Assembly (NCBI GenBank): GCA_964650525.1
Contig: CAZYUA010000016.1
Location: forward strand, 1-64,000
Source: UBA1413 sp964650525
GTDB taxonomy: Bacteria > Bacteroidota > Bacteroidia > Bacteroidales > Prolixibacteraceae
DNA length: 64,000 nt
Reading direction: 5' to 3'
Part shown: positions 18,801 to 26,645 of the stretch, in pieces
How positions within the stretch are numbered: position 1 is the first letter of the stretch
Layout of the letters: every line of letters starts with the position of its first letter
Made by a program: the position numbers and the translations under genes
The notes under the pieces: generated by a model
Told to the model about the DNA's origin: nothing
The model's input: the letters and a program-made list of their open reading frames with translations, nothing else
Database searches by the model: none

Positions 18801-19969
18801 CCTATTACGCCGATAACGACGGCGACAGCTACGGAAATCCCCTGGCGAGCGTTACTGCCTGTGCCCGGCCCGCCGGATATGTATCCAACAATGGCGACTG
18901 CAACGACGGCAATCCGGCCATCCATCCCGGAGCTGCCGAGGTGTGCGACGGGGTGGATAACGACTGCGACGGACAGGTGGACGAAGGGTTGCCCCCGGTG
19001 ACCTATTACGCCGATAACGACGGCGACAGCTACGGAAATCCCCTGGCGAGCGTTACTGCCTGTGCCCGGCCCGCCGGATATGTATCCAACAATGGCGACT
19101 GCAACGACGGCAATCCGGCCATCTATCCCGGAGCAGCCGAAACCTGCGACGGGGTGGATAACAACTGCGATGGTCAGGTGGACGAAGGATGTTCCACCTG
19201 TGTATACGAATTAGTTAATTTGACCGACTTTGAAAGCAGCATGGGGATCTGGTCTGACGGAGGTACCGATTGCGGACGGGGCACCGTAAATCCCAATTCC
19301 GGCAGCTACTGTGCCTGGCTGCGTGATAATACCTATACCTCGGTCCTGTCTACCACATCTTCCACCAACCTCTCGCCCTTTGAGAAAATCACCATTGAGT
19401 TTTCCTTCCTGGCTACCGGCTTTGACAGTTCCACCGAGGATTTCTGGTTCCAGTTGTCCAACACCTCCGGCTGGTTCTACACTACCCTGGAAGAGTGGAA
19501 CCTGGGCGATGAATTCCAGAACAATGTACGCTACAACGTATCCCTGACCCTCCAGGGTCCTTTTACCACTTACACCCGGTTACGATTCCGTTGCGACGCA
19601 TCCGATGACGACGATATCGTCTATATCGACGATGTGAAAATCTCAGGATGCCGAAAAACAGCCCAGTTACAACCAGCCTTTAAATCGGCGTCGCTGGCTG
19701 AGGTTCTTCCCGCAGGGGAGAATTATTCCATACAGGTATATCCCAATCCTTTTAATGACCGTTTTGATATCCGGATCAAGGGGCCGGCTGTGACCGACGC
19801 ACCGGAAGTGGCTATTATGGATTTGACTGGCCGGACCCTTTACAGGAAGTCATTTGAACCGGATAACAACTTGGTAATTAATAATTTGAAACTTATCAGC
19901 GGAGCTTATTTTGTCAGGGTACAGCTGGGCAAAGCCGTACTGGTGGAAAAACTGGTCAAGACCGATTGA
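15875..19969 (+). CDS. Secreted subtilisin-family (S8) peptidase with PKD, MopE-like repeats and a T9SS sorting domain
   Basis: This 1364-residue extracellular serine protease has a signal peptide (1-25, ending VLVYAQ). The S8 domain carries Asp124 (AIWDGG), His155 (HATHVSGT) and Ser360 (SGTSMSSPN). A propeptide-like proregion is short. After the catalytic domain come two related jelly-roll-like domains of about 140 residues (FETGMGIWTD and FESSMGIWSD, each ending with RLRFRCDAS and a DD-rich strand), which flank a PKD domain (WQWNFGDGSSSS) and three MopE-type repeats rich in DxDxDxY and DNDCDGQVDEG. The C-terminus (VYPNPFNDRF to VEKLVKTD) is a T9SS type A sorting domain, so the protein is exported through the outer membrane and anchored or released. 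The substrate is probably extracellular protein. Confidence 0.96.
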   Translation: MKKSALHLKHLLLISAMILQVLVYAQPGTNKQRLNELSDEYKSGWQKRKADVEQFSRRNNLPIRQELPNGRVFELIAVEAGRPVYYTTDNVNAAATTRANKLWSGGGLGLTLDGTGFNGLAIWDGGAVLTTHQEFNNTGTGRVTKQDGATTVSAHATHVSGTLVGGGVTASARGMASNGNLKAYEWTNDNTEMASAAAGGLLISNHSYGYIRGWYNNGTTWSWYGNTSVSTQEDYQFGLYDSEARAWDEIAYNAPYYLIVKSAGNDRGEGPTTGTYPVDGYPNGYDCIGNQGVAKNILTVGAVNDVTTYSGPGSVAMSSFSGWGPADDGRIKPDIVGNGIGLYSSVSTSTSSYASYSGTSMSSPNVAGTLVLLQQHFRNLNGGTSMRAATLKSLVINTADECGAASGPDYQFGWGLLNAARAAELITRDATNANVIDERTLNNQETQTLEVSAFGTEPLIVSIVWTDPPGTAQGAVLDPLTPALVNDLDLRLLRNETTYFPYKLDRNNPAAAATASSENNTDNAELVYIAAPTAGVYTVQIDHDGTLAQPQHYSLVISGGVPLTLPPADAGISQILTPVTSFCGSAITPVVVLKNFDPAISLTSIDILCQLDGGATVKFSWTGSLGPSASVEVTLPEMAVTAGPHTLTAFTSLPNHGSDPNPANDQTQKSFNNTSQLINSFGFETGMGIWTDPGTDCARSTSYPNSGSYGLMLRDNTTTSLVTTSNLNLLSFETISVAFSYYTVSMDNSSEDFWLQISKDGGVTFTTVEEWNLGDEFQNGRRYHDRVTLAGPFTASTRLRFRCDASYDDDQVHLDDIEITGCSSNNQPPVALFSYLVDCLSTGFTDASTDDGAITAWQWNFGDGSSSSLRNPTHTYISSGTYTVTLTVTDDAGITASTSQTVATGNVLSWYRDQDGDSYGNPLASVTACAQPAGYVSNNGDCNDGNPAIHPGAAEVCDGVDNDCDGQVDEGLPPVTYYADNDGDSYGNPLASVTACARPAGYVSNNGDCNDGNPAIHPGAAEVCDGVDNDCDGQVDEGLPPVTYYADNDGDSYGNPLASVTACARPAGYVSNNGDCNDGNPAIYPGAAETCDGVDNNCDGQVDEGCSTCVYELVNLTDFESSMGIWSDGGTDCGRGTVNPNSGSYCAWLRDNTYTSVLSTTSSTNLSPFEKITIEFSFLATGFDSSTEDFWFQLSNTSGWFYTTLEEWNLGDEFQNNVRYNVSLTLQGPFTTYTRLRFRCDASDDDDIVYIDDVKISGCRKTAQLQPAFKSASLAEVLPAGENYSIQVYPNPFNDRFDIRIKGPAVTDAPEVAIMDLTGRTLYRKSFEPDNNLVINNLKLISGAYFVRVQLGKAVLVEKLVKTD
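18617..19189 (+). repeat. Tandem 201-bp coding repeat, nearly three copies
   Basis: Copies begin at 18617, 18818 and 19019, giving an exact 201-base period (67 codons); the third is partial and ends near 19189. Copies 1 and 2 differ at only a handful of bases, and copy 3 has diverged more at its end. Each encodes a DGDSYGNP loop and a GDCNDGNPAIHPGA/DGVDNDCDGQVDEG unit resembling the MopE putative metal-binding motif. Confidence 0.95.
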
Positions 19970-20499
19970 CCTGGTCAGGGATTCTTGCCTTTTACAGGAA
20001 AAGATCCGGTTCTGTTCGGATGCTTATTGTGAGAACAATAAGAAAAGGATTTGCTAGTCAATCCGGCTGGTTCAGGCGGATTTCGTCCCCTGTGCACCCT
20101 GAAAAGGACGCCATGGATATCCTGACTTCTGACGTTTAGCGCGGTATACAGACGGGTTTTACCTTTATAACGCAACTTTTTAAATAGATATAAATAACTA
20201 TATTTATTGCCCCGGCTGAAGGAGTTTTTCTTTGACAACAACAACGTAAGCAGGCCGGTTTTTGTTATCAGTGAGGCATCGGGAGCCCGCTACGCCTGAG
20301 AAGAGATCGGAGGGACCCTGTACCAAAAAGGGTAAGGATGGTTGCCGGAGTGTTCCTTTCAACTTATACGGGGATGGAATGAGGGGTCAGGTTGTTGCGG
20401 ATTGTCACTCCGGGAGGTTGCCTTCTTCAGGGTATGGAGAGAAGGCTGCGGCAATCGTCTGACAGTTAAAAAAATATTTCAAAATACAACAGATACATT
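19970..20499. other. Intergenic region with an inverted repeat and a dispersed short repeat
   Basis: No convincing gene in 530 bases. It contains an 8-bp hairpin with a GAGA loop (CTTATTGT/ACAATAAG, 20023-20042) and, at 20126-20147, a sequence (CTTCTGACGTTTAGC then GCGGTATA) that recurs at 49747-49768 with one mismatch. A weak -7-like TATATTTA lies in an AT-rich patch near 20200 and could serve the oxidoreductase genes. Confidence 0.6.
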
Positions 20500-21843
20500 A
20501 TGAAGCAGGACAGGAGGTCATTTTTAAGACAGGCATCGATGGGGGCGGCAGCACTCTCTTTACCAGGTATAGCCGGAGCCATGACGGCAAAGAGTTATTC
20601 GAGGATACGGGGGGCAAACGACCGGATAGGGCTGGCCATTGCCGGCCTGGGACGGAGGCTGGACGCCTTCACAGAGCCGGTGTCGTTGAAAAGTTCGAAT
20701 GTGGACTTGCTGTACTTGTGCGACGTTATGGCAAGCCAGCGGGAGAAGGCGGCGGTCAGGTTTGGCAAGTTGCTGGATTATAAACCCTTTTTAGAAAATG
20801 ATATCCGCAAGGTTTTGGAAGATCGTAAGGTGGATGCCATCATTAATGCGACTCCCGATCACTGGCACGCACCCGGCACCTGGATGGCCCTGAAGGCGGG
20901 TAAGCACGTTTATGTGGAAAAACCCTGCAGCCACAATCCCGCTGAAGGAGAATGGCTGGTTGCTTTCAGGGAAAAATACGGGAAAGTGATCCAGATGGGA
21001 AACCAGCAGCGATCTGCGGAAGAGTCGATCGAAATCATTTCGGAGATTCACCGGGGTATTATTGGTGAAGCCTATAAGGCAGTAGCCTTCTATTCCACAT
21101 CGCGGGGGGAAGTACCCACAGCCACTCTGGCGCCGGTGCCGGAAGGGCTGGACTGGGACCTGTACCAGGGCCCGGCGCCCAGGAAGCCATACAGGTACAA
21201 CACCTGGGATTATAACTGGCACTGGTATGGTTGGGATTACGGCACGGCAGAAACCGGCAACAACGCCACCCATGAGCTGGATATTGCCCGTTGGGCCCTT
21301 GGGGTTACCTACCCCCAGCGGGTTGAAACGGAAGCTGCCAAAAGGCATTTTCCCGATGACGGATGGACCATGTACGATACCATGGATGCAACCATGATCT
21401 TTCCCGGAAATAAGGTGATCCAGTGGGACGGCAAATCAAGGAACGGGCACAAGACCTATGGCTACGACCGGGGCACTATCATTTATGGCACCGATGGGTC
21501 GGTGTTTGTGAACCGCAATGGTTACCAATTGTTCGACCGTGCCGGGAAACTGATCCGGGAGCGAAAGAGCGGAGGCCAGGAGGCCGGTACAGCCCTCGGT
21601 GGCGGTGGGGATATGTCCACCCTCCATGTACTGAATTTCTTCGATGCCATCCGGGGTACTGCTGAACCCAGATCTCCCATCGGCGAAGGAGTGATCAGCC
21701 AGATGCTCACCCATTATCCCAACATCAGCTACCGGATAGGGAAGCCCTTTGAGGTGGACACACTTACAGGCCGGATTTACGACCGCGAAGCCATGAAACT
21801 CTGGTCGCGCGAGTATGAACCGGGATGGGAACCGGTACTCTGA
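20500..21843 (+). CDS. Tat-exported Gfo/Idh/MocA-family oxidoreductase
   Basis: This 447-residue protein begins with a twin-arginine signal (RRSFLRQASMGAAALSLPG, Arg5-Arg6), so it is exported folded, with its NAD(P) cofactor. The Rossmann domain follows (IGLAIAGLGRR) with the family Lys in VEKPCSHNP. The C-terminal alpha/beta domain contains DWDLYQGPAPRKPY and GNNATHELDIARWALG. This is the pattern of Bacteroidetes periplasmic sugar dehydrogenases and of GH109-like proteins; the specific sugar is unknown. A paralogue follows 42 bases downstream, and the pair share the segment after the signal (SYxRIxGANDR). Both probably act on the same periplasmic carbohydrate route. Confidence 0.93.
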   Translation: MKQDRRSFLRQASMGAAALSLPGIAGAMTAKSYSRIRGANDRIGLAIAGLGRRLDAFTEPVSLKSSNVDLLYLCDVMASQREKAAVRFGKLLDYKPFLENDIRKVLEDRKVDAIINATPDHWHAPGTWMALKAGKHVYVEKPCSHNPAEGEWLVAFREKYGKVIQMGNQQRSAEESIEIISEIHRGIIGEAYKAVAFYSTSRGEVPTATLAPVPEGLDWDLYQGPAPRKPYRYNTWDYNWHWYGWDYGTAETGNNATHELDIARWALGVTYPQRVETEAAKRHFPDDGWTMYDTMDATMIFPGNKVIQWDGKSRNGHKTYGYDRGTIIYGTDGSVFVNRNGYQLFDRAGKLIRERKSGGQEAGTALGGGGDMSTLHVLNFFDAIRGTAEPRSPIGEGVISQMLTHYPNISYRIGKPFEVDTLTGRIYDREAMKLWSREYEPGWEPVL

Positions 21844-21885
21844 CTGTAATCTGAAACAGGAAACGAGGTATTGAATAGCAATAGG

Positions 21886-23244
21886 ATGACACCATCAAGA
21901 AGAGATTTTCTCAAAAAGGCAGTGGCCGGCAGTGCCGGGATTGCTTTGGGGAGCCTGGTACCAGGCTTCAGCGCCCGGAGTTATGGCAGAATCTCCGGAG
22001 CCAATGACAGGGTAAGAATCGGGGTCGTCGGATTCTCTGACCGTTTCCGGCAATCTTTATTTCCCTCTTTTATGGATCATGCCAGCAGCCTGAATTTTGA
22101 GATCGTGGCTCTTTCCGACCTGTGGAGCCGCCGCAGGGAAGAGGGCCGCTCGTATATCCGGGAAAAAGCAGGCTGGGAAGTGACGTTGTTCAGGAATAAT
22201 GAAGAACTGTATGAGGCGGATGGCATCGACGGGGTTATCATCAGCACGGCTGACTTTCAACATGCCCTTCATTTAGCAGAGGCTGCAGGGGCGGGCAAGG
22301 ATGCCTATTGTGAGAAGCCTTTTGCAGAGACGATGGAGGATGCCAACCTTGCCATGAACGCAGTGAAAACATCCGGTGTGGTAGTGCAGGTGGGGTCGCA
22401 GCGAAGGAGCGGGGCCAATTACCAGGCAGCCAACGATTACATCCGGTCGGGGAAGTTCGGGAATATCGTGATGGTGGAGATGAGTTGGAACGTCAATCAG
22501 CCGGGGCGCTGGCGCCGGCCTGACCTTTGTGCTTCGATCCGCGAAGAGGAGACAGACTGGAAACGCTATCTGATGAACCGGCCCCGCGAACCCTGGGACC
22601 CCCGGAAATACCTCGAATACCGTTTGTTCTGGCCCTATTCCTCGGGCATCCCCGGGCAATGGATGTGTCACCAGATCGACACCGTACACTGGTTCACCGG
22701 TTTGTCCTGTCCCCGCAGTGTGGTAGCCAACGGAGGCATATACCAGTGGAACGATGGCCGCACCAATGCAGATACCCTGACGGCAGTATTTGATTACGGT
22801 CCGCCGGGAGACAAAACCCGGGGCTTCCAGGTCGTCTATTCTTCCCGTTTCAGCAACTCAGCAGGGGGAACCCGGGAACTATACTATTCAAATGCGGGAA
22901 TGTTAAACCTGGATACCAATAAGGTGACGCCGGCCGGAGGGCTCCAGGAGCGGGAAGCAGCAGCCATGGGGCTGAAACCCCACCTTCTGGAAGAATATGA
23001 ATTACCCCGGGTGTTTACAGAAACGGCAGCAGTTACGGGAGGTGACAACATGACCTCGGCACATATGCTTAACTGGATGGAATGCGTCCGGTTGCGGAAA
23101 ACAACCCGTGCCCCGGCCGAGGCAGGTTATAACCATGCCATCGCCTGTATCATGGCCAATGCGGCCTTCCGAACCGGATTACCCGTACTCTTCGATCCCG
23201 TTTCCCGACAGGTGAAAGCCGGCCGTAAAGCTTTCCGGTATTAG
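21886..23244 (+). CDS. Tat-exported Gfo/Idh/MocA-family oxidoreductase, second copy
   Basis: This 452-residue paralogue of the upstream gene has a Tat signal (SRRDFLKKAVAGSAGIALG), a Rossmann domain (RVRIGVVGFSDR), the catalytic-lysine motif CEKPFAET and a C-terminal domain with DWKRYLMNRPREPWDP and GQWMCHQIDTVHWFTG. The frame opens at a TTG (21871), but the ATG at 21886 gives a normal Tat N-terminus and is preferred. It is co-directional with and close to the first copy, so they are probably cotranscribed. Its stop overlaps the stop of the convergent cytidylate-kinase-like gene by four bases. The substrate is unknown. Confidence 0.92.
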   Translation: MTPSRRDFLKKAVAGSAGIALGSLVPGFSARSYGRISGANDRVRIGVVGFSDRFRQSLFPSFMDHASSLNFEIVALSDLWSRRREEGRSYIREKAGWEVTLFRNNEELYEADGIDGVIISTADFQHALHLAEAAGAGKDAYCEKPFAETMEDANLAMNAVKTSGVVVQVGSQRRSGANYQAANDYIRSGKFGNIVMVEMSWNVNQPGRWRRPDLCASIREEETDWKRYLMNRPREPWDPRKYLEYRLFWPYSSGIPGQWMCHQIDTVHWFTGLSCPRSVVANGGIYQWNDGRTNADTLTAVFDYGPPGDKTRGFQVVYSSRFSNSAGGTRELYYSNAGMLNLDTNKVTPAGGLQEREAAAMGLKPHLLEEYELPRVFTETAAVTGGDNMTSAHMLNWMECVRLRKTTRAPAEAGYNHAIACIMANAAFRTGLPVLFDPVSRQVKAGRKAFRY

Positions 23245-23963
23245 TAGCTTTCGTCGCCGTACGATATGATCTTCTTGCTTTTGAGAATGCTCACGATTAC
23301 CTCTACAATCTGGTCGTCGGAGAGGCTGGCATAATTGAAGATGATGTCAAAATCGGTATTTTCGTAAGTCCTCCCGATTACAGAGGTCGTAAACCGGCAT
23401 CTTTTTTCATCCGATTTCAGCACATATTCCTCGGCTTCCATATGACTCAGGTTTTTCATCTGTGCCACGCGGTTGATTCTCCATTCCAGGGGAGCCTCAA
23501 GCCTTATGCTCAGTTTGTTGGGAAGATCGGCGAGGAGGGTGGTGGCTCCACGACCCAGAATGATATACCGGCCCTGAATCGCCAGCTTCAGGATTACATC
23601 TTTCAGAATCGTCAGGGCTTTTTCGTCAACGGCATCGATGAATTTCTCCTTCGAAAATGCTTTGGCAATCATGGCAACCCGCTCAACCATCTCAGGATCT
23701 TTAATATTCCGCGATTCCAGCTCATCCTCCACTTCCCTGATGGTCTGCCGGAAGGTCTCCTTGTCGGCCCAGTGCCACTCTGCATCGGTTTTCGTGTCCG
23801 ACATGTAGCTGTAACCTGTAAGAATCTTCGATAATTTGATGGCTATCCGCCGTGCGGAACAACCTGTCTGCCTGCTGATGGTGACAACCGGCCCTGCAAA
23901 GACACCGGTTTCCAAATCCGAGGCTGAAACATATTTCAGGTACTTCCTGAGAAATTCTTTCAC
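23241..23963 (-). CDS. Cytidylate-kinase-like family protein
   Basis: This 240-residue P-loop-like protein matches the cytidylate kinase-like family (Cytidylate_kin2), distinct from the housekeeping Cmk. It shows VVTISRQTGCSARRIAIKLS in place of a classic GxxGxGKS loop, a central ILGRGATTLL strand and an RVAQMKNLSHMEAEEYVLKSDEKRCRF lid-like segment. It starts with GTG; a stop codon lies a few codons upstream and no ATG is available. The role of this family is not well established and nucleotide phosphorylation is only inferred. It is transcribed away from the divergent oxidoreductase gene at 24223. Confidence 0.85.
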   Translation of the reverse strand: MKEFLRKYLKYVSASDLETGVFAGPVVTISRQTGCSARRIAIKLSKILTGYSYMSDTKTDAEWHWADKETFRQTIREVEDELESRNIKDPEMVERVAMIAKAFSKEKFIDAVDEKALTILKDVILKLAIQGRYIILGRGATTLLADLPNKLSIRLEAPLEWRINRVAQMKNLSHMEAEEYVLKSDEKRCRFTTSVIGRTYENTDFDIIFNYASLSDDQIVEVIVSILKSKKIISYGDESY

Positions 23964-24131
23964 CAGTTTAAATTTAAGTTAATGACAATATTTTCAATAA
24001 AAACAGCCTGAAAGATTATGCCTTCTTTCATTGCCCGTAAAACTCGTCCTGATCTGCCGGACTCGTACCATTCTTACGTTTTTTTTGAACACTGATAACA
24101 AAAGTACAATCAAAATGCTGATTCCGGCAGC

Positions 24132-24203
24132 GAAATGTTGTAAAACAGTTCTTCGGGGAAATGTTATAAAACAATTTTTTACAACAGATCTTTTGTACCT
24201 TTC
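24132..24203 (+). promoter_or_regulatory. Promoter with duplicated operator-like element
   Basis: Two 19-base direct repeats, GAAATGTTGTAAAACAGTT (24132-24150) and GAAATGTTATAAAACAATT (24158-24176), are spaced by 26 bases. Each contains the near-palindrome TGTT-N4-AACA. The second abuts a possible -33 TTTT (24175-24178), which is 17 bases from a -7-like TACCTTTC (24196-24203). An inverted TACAA/TTGTA pair lies at 24180-24197. Regulator binding is inferred. Confidence 0.5.
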
Positions 24204-24222
24204 GGAATAAAAATCCAGCAAC

Positions 24223-25269
24223 ATGGCAAATCCGGTAGAAACAAGCCTGGCATCGTATGGTATGTCGGGGAGGGTATTTCACGGACCTCTGTTAAAGGCA
24301 GATGGGGGATTTCGCGTGCGGTCGGTTTTGGAGCGGACCCACCACAACGCTGCAAGCCTTTTCCCGGATGCTTCCCTTGTGCGCAGGTACGAAGAATTGA
24401 TTTCTGATCCCGGGGTGGAGCTGGTGATCGTCAACACGCCCGACCGTTTTCATTTCGACATGGCCAGCAAAGCCCTGGCGGCCGGGAAACATGTGGTTGT
24501 GGAAAAACCTTTTACACTCACCGCTCTGGAGGCTGAGGCTCTGATAGCAAAAGCTGCAGCCTGTCGCCGGCTGCTGACCGTCTTTCAGAACCGGCGCTGG
24601 GACGGGGATTTTATGACTGTCAGGCAGGTGGTGGAATCAGGGCGGCTGGGAAAGCTGGTCGAATTCGAAGCCCATTTTGACCGCTACAGGCCTGAGGTGG
24701 CTCAAAATACCTGGAAGGAAGAGGGTGTTGAAAGGGGAGGAGTTTTGTACAATTTGGGTTCACACATGGTGGACCAGGCACTGCAGCTTTTCGGAGTACC
24801 CCGCGCAGTAACCGCCCACCTCAGAATTTGCCGTCCGGAAGCGAAGGTGTACGATTATTATGATGTCCGGATGCACTACCCGGAACTGACCGTCATCCTT
24901 AAAAGCTCTTACCTGGTGGCAGAACAGGGACCGCGGTATATTCTCCATGGAATGCAGGGATCGTTCCTGAAATGGGGAATCGATCCGCAGGAAGAAAGGC
25001 TGAAACAGGGTTTGTTGCCGGCAGGTGAAAGATGGGGAGAAGAACCGGAATCCAACTGGGGGTTACTGCATACCATCTGGCATGAAGCTGACTTTCAGGA
25101 GATTGTACACACTATTCCCGGTGATTATCCGGCATTTTACAGAAATCTGTATGCGGCTGTGCGGCATGGTGAACCCCTGGCCGTGAAACCGGAGGAAGCC
25201 CTTACAGGGATTCGGGTGCTGGAAGCCTGCCTGGAGAGCCACAAGCAGCAAAAAACCATCAACCTCTAA
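24223..25269 (+). CDS. Cytoplasmic Gfo/Idh/MocA-family oxidoreductase
   Basis: This 348-residue NAD(P)-dependent oxidoreductase lacks a signal peptide, unlike its relatives at 20500 and 21886. The N-terminal Rossmann strand reads SLASYGMSGRVFHGPLL, as in YdgJ/IdhA-type members. VIVNTPDRFHFDMA and the catalytic-lysine motif VVEKPFTLT follow. The C-terminal domain has NRRWDGDFMTV, VEFEAHFDRYRP and GGVLYNLGSHMVDQAL. It probably oxidises or reduces a sugar or inositol derivative in the cytoplasm. A repeat-containing promoter region lies just upstream. It converges on the proC-like gene, with 12 bases between stops. Confidence 0.92.
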   Translation: MANPVETSLASYGMSGRVFHGPLLKADGGFRVRSVLERTHHNAASLFPDASLVRRYEELISDPGVELVIVNTPDRFHFDMASKALAAGKHVVVEKPFTLTALEAEALIAKAAACRRLLTVFQNRRWDGDFMTVRQVVESGRLGKLVEFEAHFDRYRPEVAQNTWKEEGVERGGVLYNLGSHMVDQALQLFGVPRAVTAHLRICRPEAKVYDYYDVRMHYPELTVILKSSYLVAEQGPRYILHGMQGSFLKWGIDPQEERLKQGLLPAGERWGEEPESNWGLLHTIWHEADFQEIVHTIPGDYPAFYRNLYAAVRHGEPLAVKPEEALTGIRVLEACLESHKQQKTINL

Positions 25270-25281
25270 GTGGCAGGTAAA

Positions 25282-26055
25282 TCAGGAGGTTAATTTCTTA
25301 AAGAGCTCTCTTAATTTTTTGTCGTAAAAGGCCAGGATCTCCGCTTCATGTTCCCCGATGGGTTTCACAGGTATGAGGTCCATAACTTCTCCGGGCTGCA
25401 TACGGGAATTGAAGAAGGTTTCGATGGCTCCGTAAAGGGATTGTAGAAGGGCCTCTTTAGCTTCGTTATGCCCCAAACCGAATTCCCGGCCCAGCTCCAC
25501 CAGTTTTTCCCACTGAAACCAGAAATAGGTGGGAGCCATGGCAGATACTACAGCATAAGCCTCAAGTTTAGACTCTTCCACTTCGTGGGTCGTGCCCAGG
25601 AAATCCATCATCTGAAGCACGATCTCTTTTTCAACCGAAGGAAACGAAGGTGAAAACCAGATAGGGTTGTATCCCTCGTTGATGATGGAGGTGGCATTCG
25701 GGATCATCCGGACCAGTTTGGACACTGCCGGCAGCCGGTTTCTGAACATTTCACTGGTGATCTTTGGAGCCAGGGAGGCCAGAATGGTTTGCCGGGTGAC
25801 CACAGAGGCTATCTTCCCGAGGGTTTCCGGGATGGCCGGGGCATGAAGCGCCAGAATCACAATTTCGCGAGAAGCTGTCTCCTCCAGACTGGAAACCACA
25901 ATGTCGGGAAACCTCTCTTTCAGTTTTGCAGTTACTGTAGGATTGATGTCAAAAACTGCCGCCTGAAGGAGGTTGATGTTCTTGTTGTCAAAGGCCTGAA
26001 GCAAGATCCTGGTGATCCTCCCTCCTCCGATAAATCCAATGGTAGGTGTCTTCAT
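25282..26055 (-). CDS. ProC-like NAD(P)-binding reductase
   Basis: This 257-residue protein resembles pyrroline-5-carboxylate reductase: an N-terminal Rossmann motif (IGFIGGGRITRILLQAF), a REIVILALHAPAI strand and LVRMIPNATSIINEGYNP, which parallels the RxMPNTPxxVxxG motif of ProC. The C-terminal helical dimerisation domain keeps SAMAPTYFWFQWEKLVELG, but the typical DxVTSPGGTT segment of ProC is not seen (it reads NSRMQPGEVMDLIPVKPIGE). True P5C reductase activity is therefore uncertain. It is the last gene in the phoH-purC-tlpA run. Confidence 0.8.
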   Translation of the reverse strand: MKTPTIGFIGGGRITRILLQAFDNKNINLLQAAVFDINPTVTAKLKERFPDIVVSSLEETASREIVILALHAPAIPETLGKIASVVTRQTILASLAPKITSEMFRNRLPAVSKLVRMIPNATSIINEGYNPIWFSPSFPSVEKEIVLQMMDFLGTTHEVEESKLEAYAVVSAMAPTYFWFQWEKLVELGREFGLGHNEAKEALLQSLYGAIETFFNSRMQPGEVMDLIPVKPIGEHEAEILAFYDKKLRELFKKLTS

Positions 26056-26120
26056 GATTTCTGATTTTTGGTTTTCAGTTCAGGTTGAATGGCTGTCTGA
26101 AAGGCAGACAAGTATCTGGT

Positions 26121-26645
26121 TCATTTTAACGGGTCCCGGGTTTCCAGGGCTCTTTGGATCTCCAGCTTCAACTGCGGGAAATCTTTTTCGTTGAATCCCA
26201 CCGATGCCCAGATGATCTTGCCCTGCCGGTCGAGTAGAAAGTTCCTCGGAATGTTCTGCCCGGCAAACAGGGAGAATATTTTGCGCCCTGGATCCGGAAA
26301 CAAAGGCATGGAAAGTTTCTCTTTAGCACGGAATTTTTCCAGGGTCTCGCGGTCGTGCTCCCTGCCGAATACCAGCAGGGCAAACGATTCGTTAAGGAGG
26401 TACTCTTGGTAAATTTCCCGGTCCAGGTGCGGTAATTCCTGACGGCAGGGGCCGCACCACGTCGCAAAAAAGGTGATCAGAACCACTTTTCCCCTGTAAT
26501 CGGAAACAGACACCTCCACGCCGGGGGCTTTTTCAAAAGTGAAAGCAGGTACCTGCGAACCGGTGGCAGCCAGCGTATAATCGTCCTGAGCCTGAAGTTC
26601 GAAAAGTACCAGAAAAAAGAGAACCAAAAAAAATGTCTTTTTCAT
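26121..26645 (-). CDS. Exported TlpA-like thioredoxin-fold protein
   Basis: This 174-residue protein has a signal peptide (MKKTFFLVLFFLVLFELQAQ) and a thioredoxin/redoxin domain with the redox motif WCGPC (Cys64, Cys67) followed by RQELPHLD. It probably acts in the periplasm as a thiol-disulphide reductase, for example in cytochrome or disulphide maintenance. Its start overlaps the stop of purC by four bases (ATGA), which implies translational coupling with a purine-synthesis gene, an odd pairing functionally. The length matches ResA/TlpA-type proteins. Confidence 0.92.
   Translation of the reverse strand: MKKTFFLVLFFLVLFELQAQDDYTLAATGSQVPAFTFEKAPGVEVSVSDYRGKVVLITFFATWCGPCRQELPHLDREIYQEYLLNESFALLVFGREHDRETLEKFRAKEKLSMPLFPDPGRKIFSLFAGQNIPRNFLLDRQGKIIWASVGFNEKDFPQLKLEIQRALETRDPLK

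Noticed and set aside
20262..20462. 66-residue open frame before the Tat oxidoreductase
   Set aside because: It has no family or start signal and covers low-information sequence.
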